Positions 39,731 to 49,582 of a DNA stretch of 63,422 nt are shown here, piece after piece. The translations under genes were made by a program, and so were the position numbers. Each line of letters starts with the position of its first letter. The first letter of the stretch is position 1. The notes under the pieces were generated by a model that made no database searches, was not told the DNA's origin, and worked only from the letters and a program-made list of their open reading frames with translations. This DNA is from Bacteroidetes bacterium ADurb.Bin145 (GTDB taxonomy: Bacteria > Bacteroidota > Bacteroidia > Bacteroidales > VadinHA17): positions 1 through 63,422 of the forward strand of contig MWDJ01000016.1 in NCBI GenBank assembly GCA_002070505.1. The letters are read 5' to 3'.

Positions 39731-40932
39731 GTGTTTATACCCTTTCTTCCAGTATTAACAATAAAAACATCCAATCCCTGGATTTTTTTTCTCAGAGCAT
39801 ATAGGGTCTGAAGGTTAATTATCCCGATCACATATTTATACGATGCGCTGCTGAAAAACTCAGAAATCTCCTCAAATTTAAACAAATCCCTGTCTTTTTC
39901 TTTGCTGTACCTGAGATATACCTCCAGCTTGTAATCGCGCGTATAATCCGATACTGTTCCCTGCTGGTATTTTTTATATTCATATCTGTAGCCATATGAA
40001 TTTGCGGATATATCGGACAACACCGCACTCCCTGTGGCATGGCCTCCGGCCCCTTTCCCTGAGAAGAACTGTTTATCGGCAAAAGCAGCCTCAGTTATAA
40101 CACCGTTATATTCATAATCGACATTATAAAGGTATTTATCTGATGAGATGAAACGGGGAAGTACAAAACTTGTTATTGTGTTTTCATTTGTTTTTCCGAC
40201 AAACGGAACAAGCTTGATCTTAAAACCCTTCTCCCTGGCATACCTGATATCGAACTTTGAAATAGTCTTTATGCCATAATGAAAGACCTCTTCAGGATCA
40301 AGGAAAAGCCCATAGGCATGACCGGTTATTATACATAGCTTGTATTTGGCATCCCATCCTTCAATATCAAGTGTCGGATCAGATTCAGCAAAACCTTTGG
40401 CCCTTGCTTCTTCAAGAGCTATGTTGAAGTCGATCGCATTATTATGCATCAATGTAAGAATATAATTTGTTGTGCCGTTCAGTATACCCCTCAATGAATA
40501 CAGAAGCTCATTATCATAGTATTCCTCGAGATTGCGTATTATCGGTATACTGGCCCCGGCAGATGCTTCGTACAACAACGATACTTTATACTTATCCTGC
40601 ATCTCAACAAGCTGTTTGAAATGCTTTGCCAGCATCACCTTGTTTGCAGTAACGACATTTTTTCCCTTCTTCATGGCAGTTGTGACAATATTAAATGCCG
40701 CAACAGGATCATCGATCAGTTCGACAACGAGGTTTATTGACGGATCATTAAGAATGTCGTTCTTATCGAATGTGAAATTCGACATCGGGATCCTTCTTTT
40801 CTTGTTTGGATCTTTAACACAGATCTTAACTATATCGGCTTTAAATCCCTTGCTGCTGTTCAGGACATCGTGCAAGCCCTGGCCTACACAACCATAACCG
40901 AACATTCCTATTTTTAATTTTTCGCGTGTCAT
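39727..40932 (-). CDS. hom: Homoserine dehydrogenase, monofunctional
   Basis: 401 aa. The NAD(P)-binding motif [12 protein letters not shown] is at the start, then [11 protein letters not shown], and the catalytic-domain signatures [12 protein letters not shown] and [22 protein letters not shown]. Reduces aspartate semialdehyde to homoserine for methionine and threonine. There is no fused aspartokinase and no clear ACT domain; the last 90 residues are unlike the usual regulatory tail. Placed after metY in the SAM-I-controlled operon, which suggests it serves methionine synthesis in particular. Confidence 0.93.
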   Translation of the reverse strand: MTREKLKIGMFGYGCVGQGLHDVLNSSKGFKADIVKICVKDPNKKRRIPMSNFTFDKNDILNDPSINLVVELIDDPVAAFNIVTTAMKKGKNVVTANKVMLAKHFKQLVEMQDKYKVSLLYEASAGASIPIIRNLEEYYDNELLYSLRGILNGTTNYILTLMHNNAIDFNIALEEARAKGFAESDPTLDIEGWDAKYKLCIITGHAYGLFLDPEEVFHYGIKTISKFDIRYAREKGFKIKLVPFVGKTNENTITSFVLPRFISSDKYLYNVDYEYNGVITEAAFADKQFFSGKGAGGHATGSAVLSDISANSYGYRYEYKKYQQGTVSDYTRDYKLEVYLRYSKEKDRDLFKFEEISEFFSSASYKYVIGIINLQTLYALRKKIQGLDVFIVNTGRKGINT

Positions 40933-40946
40933 TTCAATAGTATTTT

Positions 40947-42308
<1,362 letters not shown>

Positions 42309-42319
42309 TTAATAATAGT

Positions 42320-42352
42320 AAAAATGGTAATATCCGCAATAAGAATTACCAT
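42320..42352 (-). terminator. Leader terminator of the SAM-I riboswitch
   Basis: On the minus strand ATGGTAAT (42352-42345) pairs perfectly with ATTACCAT (42331-42324), a 13-nt loop between, followed directly by Us. The loop contains GCGGAT, which can pair with ATCCGC about 40 nt upstream in the leader, giving a possible antiterminator. Lies between aptamer and metY. Confidence 0.7.
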
Positions 42353-42431
42353 CGCATGTCCATAGGCATGAATGGGAGGAAGTGTTTTTCGCGGATCATT
42401 TGAATCTGGTTCATTGTTCCCGTGTTTATTT

Positions 42432-42540
42432 TTATCATCTCCCGGTTGCCCGGGATTAGGTTTTGGCACCTTTCCCCGCTTTTCTGCGGATTGGTTGCCA
42501 GGGCTTCCCTGAGCCTAATCTCTCCACCCTTCTTAATAAA
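42432..42540 (-). promoter_or_regulatory. SAM-I (S-box) riboswitch, controls metY-hom-metH-metF
   Basis: Read on the minus strand it has the S-box core in order: P1 TTATTA pairing with TGATAA, AAGAAGGGTGGAGAGATTAGG, GCCCTGGCAACC, a P3 stem CCGC/GCGG, AGGTGCCAAAACCTAATC, a P4 stem CCCGG/CCGGG with a GCAA tetraloop, and AGATGATAA. SAM binding would stabilise P1 and favour the downstream terminator, shutting off methionine synthesis. Two small reading frames overlapping it are spurious. Confidence 0.95.
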
Positions 42541-42582
42541 AATCAAACACCCTTAATTGGAAGGAATATTTGATTTGTGGGC

Positions 42583-42614
42583 CAAAGATAGAGACGTTTT
42601 TCAAAAAAGCAAAA
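42583..42614 (-). promoter_or_regulatory. Promoter of the SAM-I-controlled met operon
   Basis: On the minus strand TTTTG (42614-42610), a 19-nt spacer and TATCTTTG (42590-42583) match the Bacteroidota -33/-7 promoter exactly. Transcription would begin near 42576, about 36 nt before the aptamer. Confidence 0.7.
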
Positions 42615-42623
42615 TAATTAATA

Positions 42624-42631
42624 TACTTTTG
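42624..42631 (+). promoter_or_regulatory. -7 promoter box for cysS
   Basis: TACTTTTG, exact TAnnTTTG match 19 nt before the cysS ATG. It sits 10 nt from the -33 box of the divergent met operon, so the two promoters are back to back. Confidence 0.5.
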
Positions 42632-42650
42632 TCTTTCTAAGTGATCTCAT

Positions 42651-44120
42651 ATGCAGAACAATCTGGCATTATACAACAGTCTTTCCAGGAAGAAAGAACC
42701 ATTTAAGCCGCTTCATCCGCCTTTCGTGGGTTTATATGTCTGCGGCCCCACAGTTTACAGCGACGCCCACCTTGGACACGCACGCCCTGCTATAACCTTC
42801 GACCTTCTCTACCGCTACCTGATGCATCTTGGCTACCGTGTGCGCTATGTCAGGAATGTAACAGATGTAGGGCATCTGGAGAATGATGCCGATGAAGGTG
42901 AGGATAAGATCCAGAAGAAAGCCAGGCTTGAACATCTTGAACCTATGGAGGTGGTACAGAAATACCTGAACAACTTCCTGAAGAATATGGAAAAACTAAA
43001 CACACTTCATCCTTCAATTGAACCACGTGCATCAGGACATATAATTGAACAGCAGGAATTTATTAAGTCGATTATTGAAAAAGGGTACGCATACGAGGTG
43101 AACGGATCTGTCTATTTTGATGTTCTGAAATATTCACAGAAATATCCTTATGGCAAACTTTCAGGAAGGGTTCTCGAGGAATTGCAGGCTACTGTGAGAG
43201 ACCTTGAAGGCCAGGATGAAAAACGGAATCTTTTCGATTTTGCGCTCTGGAAAAAAGCTGCACCTGAACATCTTATGAGATGGCCGTCACCCTGGAGCGA
43301 TGGATTTCCGGGCTGGCACCTCGAATGCTCTGTGATGAGCACTAAATATCTTGGCAATATATTTGATATTCACGGGGGAGGCATGGATCTTCAGTTCCCT
43401 CATCACGAATGTGAGATAGCACAGTCTACTGCAGCCCTTGGAAAAGAATCGGTAAGATACTGGATCCATAATAACATGATCACGATCAACGGCCAGAAAA
43501 TGGCCCGTTCTTTAGGTAATTACATCACTCTTGACCAGCTTTTCAACGGCGAACATCCGTTGCTTCAGCAGAAATACAGTCCGATGACTGTCAGGTTTTT
43601 TATTCTTCAGGCTCATTACAGGAGTACGATTGATTTCTCAAATGAGGCGCTGCAGGCTGCAGAAAAAGGTCTGCAAAAACTTCTTAAGGCAACTGCCACC
43701 CTGAAGAACCTCAGGCCTTCGTCTGAATCAACAGTAGATATTAAAAATCTGCAGGCAAAATGCTATGAGGCTATGGACGATGATCTGAACAGCCCCGTCC
43801 TTTTGTCTAATCTCTTCGAAGGAGTAAAATATATAAATTCTGTTAACGACAGTGCAGAAAAACTGACAGCAGGCGATATTGAACTGCTTGGAAACGTATT
43901 CAGAACATTTGTATTTGATATTCTCGGACTGACCGATGAAGGAATAAATGCAGGAGATGAAAAGCTGACAGAAGGACTGATGAAGATTATAATAGATCTC
44001 CGGCAGGAAGCAAAGAACCGAAAGGAATGGAGCACTTCCGACAAGATAAGGGAAGACCTTAAGAAAGCAGGCATAATACTCAGAGATGTAAAGGATGGTG
44101 TTGAATGGGAACGGGAGTGA
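42651..44120 (+). CDS. cysS: Cysteinyl-tRNA synthetase
   Basis: Class I synthetase, 489 aa. Zinc ligands are in [18 protein letters not shown] (which also holds the HIGH-type HLGH), WHLECSVMS and [10 protein letters not shown]; the KMSKS loop is KMARSLGN. All are where expected. Divergent from the sulfur-amino-acid operon. The 3' end overlaps the ispG start by 16 nt. Confidence 0.97.
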   Translation: MQNNLALYNSLSRKKEPFKPLHPPFVGLYVCGPTVYSDAHLGHARPAITFDLLYRYLMHLGYRVRYVRNVTDVGHLENDADEGEDKIQKKARLEHLEPMEVVQKYLNNFLKNMEKLNTLHPSIEPRASGHIIEQQEFIKSIIEKGYAYEVNGSVYFDVLKYSQKYPYGKLSGRVLEELQATVRDLEGQDEKRNLFDFALWKKAAPEHLMRWPSPWSDGFPGWHLECSVMSTKYLGNIFDIHGGGMDLQFPHHECEIAQSTAALGKESVRYWIHNNMITINGQKMARSLGNYITLDQLFNGEHPLLQQKYSPMTVRFFILQAHYRSTIDFSNEALQAAEKGLQKLLKATATLKNLRPSSESTVDIKNLQAKCYEAMDDDLNSPVLLSNLFEGVKYINSVNDSAEKLTAGDIELLGNVFRTFVFDILGLTDEGINAGDEKLTEGLMKIIIDLRQEAKNRKEWSTSDKIREDLKKAGIILRDVKDGVEWERE

Positions 44121-45706
44121 ACAATAAGGAGCACAGCGGGTCTTTCTACAGATCGTCTGTTATCTCTGTCGGTTCGGTTCCTCTTGGCGGGGATCATCCA
44201 ATTCGCGTTCAGTCTATGACCAATACCGACACCAACGACACGCGAGCATCCGTCGGACAATGCATCAGGATAATAGAGGCAGGGGCTGATTTTGTAAGAC
44301 TGACAGCCCAGGGGATAAGGGAGGCCGAAAATCTGAAGAATATAAAAAGGGAACTCCGCAAAGCAGGCTTCAGTACTCCTCTTATTGCTGATATCCATTT
44401 CAATCCTGCGGCAGCTGAAGTGGCAGCTCGTATTGTAGAGAAGATCCGGATAAACCCCGGAAATTACGCTGATAAGAGAGCTGAATTCATCAAAACAGAC
44501 CTTACCGATAATGAATACAACCTGGAGGTTGAACGGATCCATGAGAGGCTGCTTCCTCTCATAAATATCTGCAGGGAAAACAGCACTGTGATAAGGCTGG
44601 GCATCAATCACGGATCACTGTCGGACCGTATAATGAACAGGTATGGCAACACGCCGACAGGAATTGTAGTCTCAGCAATTGAATTTGTAAAGATCTTCCT
44701 TTCAGAGAACTTCAGTGATCTTATTATCTCGGTCAAATCGTCTGACACTGCAGTTCTTGTGGAATCAAACAGGCTTCTTGTAAAAATGCTTCAGAAATTC
44801 GGGCTCTCCTATCCTATTCACCTTGGTGTGACAGAAGCGGGAGAAGGAGAAGACGGCCGCATAAGATCAGCAGCAGGTATCGGCACCCTCCTTTCAGAAG
44901 GAATCGGCGATACGATAAGAGTATCTTTATCAGAGGATCCCGAACACGAAATCCCGGTTGCAAAGGAAATAGTACGCTTTCTCTGCGGCTCAAAGGGGAG
45001 AGTCACCAACCCCATTGAACCTGCTGCGTTCCAAACCCGGACTAATTTGTATAAACCGGAAGTGATCACTTATAATAACGGAAGATATCTCAGGGAAGAT
45101 GGTAATTCTTATCAGGGTGATATGCTGATATTTAATTATAAGACAGCTCCATTGATAACAGGAAAGGAAGAAGGTAATATAATTCTGAATCCTGTTTTTT
45201 CTGAAGATGATCCGGAAAAGCTTGTAATTGATTCAGCTGCATTGCTTGGAAGATATTTCATCCTCAAACAGGCCGACGGTATTTGCATAACAAACAGCGG
45301 GAAGATCCAGGGCGATAAACTTAAGGAATTATCATTTTCGATACTCCAGGCAACTGAAGCAAGGATCACACGAAACAAGTATATATCGTGCCCCACCTGC
45401 GGCAGAACTAAATTCGACCTACAGGATGCCGTCAGAAAGGTAAAAGCAGCGACTGGTCACCTTACGGGACTGAAAATTGCTATTATGGGGTGCATAGTAA
45501 ACGGCCCCGGAGAGATGGCCGGAGCAGATTACGGTTATGTAGGAGCCGCAAAAGGGAAAGTTCATATTTACAAAGGACAGACTCCTGTTATGAAGAATGT
45601 ACCCGAAAAAGATGCCATTAAAGAGCTGCTCAGGATCATTGACGAGGACGGGCAAGCCGGTAATCAAGCTGCTTCTTCTGCAGATCAGCCTTTACTACCT
45701 CAATAG
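44105..45706 (+). CDS. ispG: 4-hydroxy-3-methylbut-2-enyl diphosphate synthase (IspG/GcpE)
   Basis: Iron-sulfur enzyme of the MEP isoprenoid pathway. The barrel domain has [15 protein letters not shown] and [12 protein letters not shown]; the [4Fe-4S] cysteines are Cys429 and Cys432 (CPTCGRT) and Cys463 ([11 protein letters not shown]). At 533 aa it is of the long type, with an insertion between barrel and Fe-S domain as in plants, Chlamydia and Bacteroidota (E. coli 372 aa). Start overlaps cysS by 16 nt. The last 71 bp overlap the rnr gene on the other strand. Confidence 0.95.
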   Translation: MGTGVNNKEHSGSFYRSSVISVGSVPLGGDHPIRVQSMTNTDTNDTRASVGQCIRIIEAGADFVRLTAQGIREAENLKNIKRELRKAGFSTPLIADIHFNPAAAEVAARIVEKIRINPGNYADKRAEFIKTDLTDNEYNLEVERIHERLLPLINICRENSTVIRLGINHGSLSDRIMNRYGNTPTGIVVSAIEFVKIFLSENFSDLIISVKSSDTAVLVESNRLLVKMLQKFGLSYPIHLGVTEAGEGEDGRIRSAAGIGTLLSEGIGDTIRVSLSEDPEHEIPVAKEIVRFLCGSKGRVTNPIEPAAFQTRTNLYKPEVITYNNGRYLREDGNSYQGDMLIFNYKTAPLITGKEEGNIILNPVFSEDDPEKLVIDSAALLGRYFILKQADGICITNSGKIQGDKLKELSFSILQATEARITRNKYISCPTCGRTKFDLQDAVRKVKAATGHLTGLKIAIMGCIVNGPGEMAGADYGYVGAAKGKVHIYKGQTPVMKNVPEKDAIKELLRIIDEDGQAGNQAASSADQPLLPQ

Positions 45707-47777
45707 TTATTTTATCACCGAGAGTATAGACCTTGCCGCCTGAACGTCCCCGAAGGCAGTAATTTTCCTCGTCGTATTCGTAGTAATCATCATCCAGTTC
45801 CCTTACATTAATCATCCCTTCACACTGGTTCTCAATAATTTCAACATACAAGCCCCATTCAGTGACACCAGAGATTATCCCTTCAAATTCCTTCCCTGTC
45901 TTGTCGCTCATGAATTCAACCTGCTTGTATTTAATTGATGCTCTTTCTGCCTCCGTTGCAAGCCTTTCCATCTTTGAAGAGTGTTCGCACAGCTTTTCGA
46001 ATTTACCTTTTTCTTCGGGCTTCCCTCCGTCAAGATAAGATGTCAGCAGGCGGTGGACCATCATATCGGGATATCTTCTTATCGGTGACGTAAAATGCGT
46101 GTAATATTTCAATGCAAGTCCATAATGCCCGATATTATCTGTTGAATACACAGCCTTGGCCATGGCCCTTAATGCAAGCGTTTCAATGATATTCTGCTCT
46201 TTCTTTCCGGCTATCGAACCCAGTAGCTTGTTCATTGATTTGGGTAATGATGTGACATCGTCATCAATAAGCTTATACCCGAATCTTGTTATAAAATGAC
46301 TGAAATCGCTTATCTTCTCCGGGTCTGGCTTATCATGCACCCTGTAGACAAATGTTTTTCCCTTCATCTTCTTTCCCACCAGTTCGGCAACCTTCAGATT
46401 GGCAAGGATCATGAATTCCTCTATCAGCTGGTTGGCAGTTCCCATCTGACGGAATTTTATCCCGAGAGGCCTCCCTTCATCGTCAAGATCAAACTGCACC
46501 TCAACTTTTTCAAATGAGAACGCTCCTCCGGCATAACGCCTTGTCCGAAGGTTCTGTGCAAGCTTATGAAGGACCAGGATCTCATCCCTTAATTCACCCT
46601 CTCCCTTATCAATTATTTCCTGGACTTCCTCATAGGAGAATCTACGGTTGGAATTAATTATCGTCCTGCCATACCATTCATTGAGTATTTCTGACTTCTC
46701 ATTAAGTTCAAATACAGCTGAGTAAGTAAGCTTATCCTCTGATGGATTAAGTGAACAGATATTATTTGAAAGTCTTTCCGGAAGCATAGGCACTACCCTG
46801 TCGACCAGGTAAACTGATGTTGCGCGCTGTTTTGCCTCCTCTTCAGTGAGAGATCCCTGCTTAACATAGTATGTCACATCAGCTATGTGGACGCCCACTT
46901 CCCAGTTACCGTTGTCAAGTTTTTTTAAAGAAAGGGCATCATCAAAATCTTTTGCATCGGCCGGATCAATTGTAAGGGTAAACACCTGACGGAAATCCCG
47001 CCGGGTTTTTATTTCATCCGTCGTTATTCCGGATCTTATGGTTTCAGCATCTTTTTCAACCTCTTCAGTGAAACGATAAGGAAGCTCAAATTCCGCCAGG
47101 ATGGCATGCATTTCGGTCTCATGGAGCCCCGGTTCTCCCAGCACTTCAACGATTTCGGCAACAGGATTCTTCGATCCGGTATTCCAGTCAGTGATCTTAG
47201 CCACCGCTTTCTGGCCCTGCCTGGCTCCATTCAGCTTTGAGGAGGGAATGAAAAGATCGAAAGGCATATTCCTGTTGTCGGGAATGAGAAAAGCAAAATT
47301 TGGCATTATTTCCACAGTGCCCACAAATGTATTTCGCCATCTTTCGATTATTTCAACCACTTCTCCCTCCGGTCTGGAACCTTTTCTGCGGGGTAAAAGC
47401 AGCACCTTTACTTTATCACCATGAAGCGCAGTACGCAGATTTCTTGCAGCTACAAAGACATCCTCTTCAATATCCTCTGATTTAACAAAGCCGTAACCCA
47501 TGCGCGTCATATCGACAGTCCCGGTTATATACCCCCTGCGGACCTTAGCCCTGTATTTCCCCTTGTTGATTTCCTCAATAGTACCACTCTCTGAAAGTTC
47601 CCTGAGAATATCCGAGACCATCTTCCTCTCAGAAGGATCATTTATATTCAGACGTTTGGAGATCTGCTTGTAATTAAAGCCCTGCGCTGGACTTTTAGAT
47701 ATTATTGCAAGTACCTGTTCTTTAACTGACTCCGGTGTTATGACTGCCTTCTTCTTCCCTCTTCCCTTCCTGCTCAT
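45636..47777 (-). CDS. rnr: Ribonuclease R
   Basis: 3'-5' exoribonuclease of the RNB family that degrades structured RNA. The ATG at 47777 (MSRKGRGKKKAVIT) is preferred over an upstream in-frame ATG at 47822 because a -7 box (47799-47792) lies between them. Order of domains: N-terminal winged helix (VLAIISKSPAQGFNYKQISK), cold-shock domains, RNB catalytic domain with TIDPADAKDFDDALS, and C-terminal S1 domain (GVTEWGLYVEI). 713 aa with this start. Its last 71 bp are antisense to the ispG end. Confidence 0.95.
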   Translation of the reverse strand: MSRKGRGKKKAVITPESVKEQVLAIISKSPAQGFNYKQISKRLNINDPSERKMVSDILRELSESGTIEEINKGKYRAKVRRGYITGTVDMTRMGYGFVKSEDIEEDVFVAARNLRTALHGDKVKVLLLPRRKGSRPEGEVVEIIERWRNTFVGTVEIMPNFAFLIPDNRNMPFDLFIPSSKLNGARQGQKAVAKITDWNTGSKNPVAEIVEVLGEPGLHETEMHAILAEFELPYRFTEEVEKDAETIRSGITTDEIKTRRDFRQVFTLTIDPADAKDFDDALSLKKLDNGNWEVGVHIADVTYYVKQGSLTEEEAKQRATSVYLVDRVVPMLPERLSNNICSLNPSEDKLTYSAVFELNEKSEILNEWYGRTIINSNRRFSYEEVQEIIDKGEGELRDEILVLHKLAQNLRTRRYAGGAFSFEKVEVQFDLDDEGRPLGIKFRQMGTANQLIEEFMILANLKVAELVGKKMKGKTFVYRVHDKPDPEKISDFSHFITRFGYKLIDDDVTSLPKSMNKLLGSIAGKKEQNIIETLALRAMAKAVYSTDNIGHYGLALKYYTHFTSPIRRYPDMMVHRLLTSYLDGGKPEEKGKFEKLCEHSSKMERLATEAERASIKYKQVEFMSDKTGKEFEGIISGVTEWGLYVEIIENQCEGMINVRELDDDYYEYDEENYCLRGRSGGKVYTLGDKITIEVVKADLQKKQLDYRLARPRQ

Positions 47778-47791
47778 AAATTCGGTTTTTG

Positions 47792-47799
47792 CGAAGGTA
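47792..47799 (-). promoter_or_regulatory. -7 promoter box for rnr
   Basis: The minus strand reads TACCTTCG, one mismatch from TAnnTTTG, 14 nt before the chosen ATG. It decides the rnr start. Confidence 0.4.
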
Positions 47800-47821
47800 G
47801 CAAAATGAACCAGTAATTTCA

Positions 47822-47829
47822 TAAATTTG
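47822..47829 (+). promoter_or_regulatory. -7 promoter box for the PqqD-led cluster
   Basis: TAAATTTG, an exact -7 match, 19 nt before the pqqD-like ATG. It is the only promoter-like site seen for the five-gene cluster that follows. Confidence 0.45.
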
Positions 47830-47848
47830 AATCATAATATGACGTTTC

Positions 47849-48133
47849 ATGATTGATCTTAAATCCGTTCTGTCTCACTCTTCATCAGTAGTCACAAGAA
47901 AGACCGGAAATGAATATGTGCTTGTCCCGATATCTGACAATGTCGCCGATATGGACAGTGTTTACACTCTTAATGAGACGGGAGCTTTCATCTGGGAGCT
48001 GATCGACGGAAAGAAAAGTGTCAGTGACCTTATCAAGGCTTTAGCTGAAGAATATAAAATTGATATTGAAACTGCAGAATCGGATGTTCTTTCATTCATA
48101 AATAAGATGAAAGAATATCTGATGGTGAAATAA
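47849..48133 (+). CDS. PqqD-like RiPP recognition element protein
   Basis: 94 aa PqqD-family protein. The winged-helix RRE fold is recognisable from LNETGAFIWELIDGKKSVSD and LIKALAEEYKIDIETAESDVL, FINKMKEYLMV. Such proteins bind the leader of ribosomally made peptides (RiPPs) and present it to the tailoring enzymes. First gene of a head-to-tail cluster with a kinase, peptidase, exporter and nucleotidyltransferase. No precursor peptide is evident next to it. Confidence 0.88.
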   Translation: MIDLKSVLSHSSSVVTRKTGNEYVLVPISDNVADMDSVYTLNETGAFIWELIDGKKSVSDLIKALAEEYKIDIETAESDVLSFINKMKEYLMVK

Positions 48134-48211
48134 AAATACTAATTTTAGGAAGTACACTACCGGTTTATCCTGAGGAGCTGAAACGCATAAATTTAGTTGT
48201 TACCCGGTTCG

Positions 48212-49096
48212 ATGAGGAACTATAATTTAATAATAGCAGGATACAATATCAGGCTCGAGGCCTCTGATGACGGGCCCGATCTGTGGCCGGCTGAAAGATT
48301 CCAAAGAAATATCTGCCAGTCAAACGATTTTGATGTTATTATCAGGGTCCATCGCGGATATTATTCTCTCCCTGAAGATTCCGAAAGATTATTTGTTGCC
48401 CCGTATGCGGTTGAGGTTAAAGACATGAAAATTACAACCCGGGATAATTTCTGGAGTGTTTACAGGCATCAGTCAGGCATGTTCCTGGCTACCAATTTCC
48501 CGGCTAATCATAATAAAACCGCTGTCCTTAAATTCTCCCTGATTATACGGGAATGGGAGCTGTGGATAGACGGGATAGATAATTCGACCGATCCTCTTGA
48601 ATATCCGCTTGACGGCCTGATCCTTTATTACCTGACAGTTATCAGCGGTGACATAATGATACATGCTTCAGGCGTAAATATTGCCGGACGCGGCTACCTT
48701 TTCAGCGGTACTTCAGGTAAAGGGAAATCCACAATTGCCAGGATCTGCGGTGAATCAGGGGCAACGATCATCCATGACGACAGACTGATAATCAGGAGTA
48801 TTAACGGAGAATATCATATCTATAACACCCCTGTTTACAGGGATGACAAGCCTGCAGAATCCCTTCTCCACAGGATCTTCCTTATAGAGCATGGTAATGA
48901 GAATAAAATAGTGCCGGTAGCCGGAGCCTCAGCTGTTTCTCTTGTCATTGCGAACTGTATCCAGCATAATTATAATCCGGAGCTTATTGCCCGCTTCCTC
49001 GGATCAGTATCTATTATGTGCTCAGTGATACCGGTTGCATCCCTCCATTTCAGACCCGACCGCAGGGTGATCGATCATATCCTTGAAAATGAATAG
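48212..49096 (+). CDS. HPr-kinase-like protein kinase of RiPP-type cluster
   Basis: 294 aa from the ATG at 48212 (MRNYNLIIAGYNIRL); a TTG 15 nt upstream is in frame but less likely. The P-loop is GTSGKGKS (residues 166-173) after IMIHASGVNIAGRGYLFS, followed by the HprK-type Asp-Asp in IIHDDRLIIR. HprK relatives in lasso-peptide clusters such as paeninodin phosphorylate the precursor's C-terminal residue. Here the N-terminal 130 residues, unlike HprK, are a beta-rich domain. The 3' end overlaps the peptidase gene by 14 nt. Substrate unknown. Confidence 0.82.
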   Translation: MRNYNLIIAGYNIRLEASDDGPDLWPAERFQRNICQSNDFDVIIRVHRGYYSLPEDSERLFVAPYAVEVKDMKITTRDNFWSVYRHQSGMFLATNFPANHNKTAVLKFSLIIREWELWIDGIDNSTDPLEYPLDGLILYYLTVISGDIMIHASGVNIAGRGYLFSGTSGKGKSTIARICGESGATIIHDDRLIIRSINGEYHIYNTPVYRDDKPAESLLHRIFLIEHGNENKIVPVAGASAVSLVIANCIQHNYNPELIARFLGSVSIMCSVIPVASLHFRPDRRVIDHILENE

Positions 49097-49547
49097 GGAT
49101 CCGGATAAGCATAAAATCATAAGGGATATCGGATTCTCTTTGCTTGATGCAGGCAGGATCATTAAGGTCAGGGCAGACGGGTTCAGCATGTTCCCGTCAC
49201 TGAAACCCGGTTCAACAGTCTATATTCAGCCAATCAACGGAGATATCACTCCTTTACCCGGTGAGATAGTTGCATGGAAAAGGGAATCGGGACTGGTGGT
49301 CCACCGCCTGGTAAGGATCCTGAAAAATGAAAGCAGCATCCTGTTTATTACAAGAGGAGACAGTTGCGCCAATGAAGATAAAGCTGTTGGTGCCGATCAG
49401 GTTGTCGGAAAGGTCGTTCGTGTTGAAGATCTTAAAGGGAGAACAATAACCGGAGAAGATCTTATAAGGAAACCTTTTTATCTTTATAACAGAGTATTTG
49501 TGCGGATCTTATTAATAGTCCGGAAATTGCTGAATACCATTTCGTAA
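49083..49547 (+). CDS. S24/S26-type signal-peptidase-like serine protease, no membrane anchor
   Basis: 154 aa. The catalytic Ser35 is in GFSMFPSLKPG; His74 in VVHRLVRI takes the place of the usual lysine general base, and Asp93 lies in TRGDSCANED. This Ser-His-Asp set is that of SipW/eukaryotic-type signal peptidases. No N-terminal membrane helix is present; a hydrophobic segment near the end (RVFVRILLIVRKLL) is the only membrane-like part. In this cluster it could cleave the leader of a modified peptide during export. The alternative start ATG at 49089 is equally possible. Confidence 0.8.
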   Translation: MKMNRDPDKHKIIRDIGFSLLDAGRIIKVRADGFSMFPSLKPGSTVYIQPINGDITPLPGEIVAWKRESGLVVHRLVRILKNESSILFITRGDSCANEDKAVGADQVVGKVVRVEDLKGRTITGEDLIRKPFYLYNRVFVRILLIVRKLLNTIS

Positions 49548-49582
49548 TTCAGGCGTGGATGAAATTAACTCCCGATACCTAA

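Noticed and set aside
43763-44611. 282-codon minus-strand frame across the cysS/ispG junction
   Set aside because: Antisense to two well-supported genes; Ser-rich composition typical of a shadow frame.
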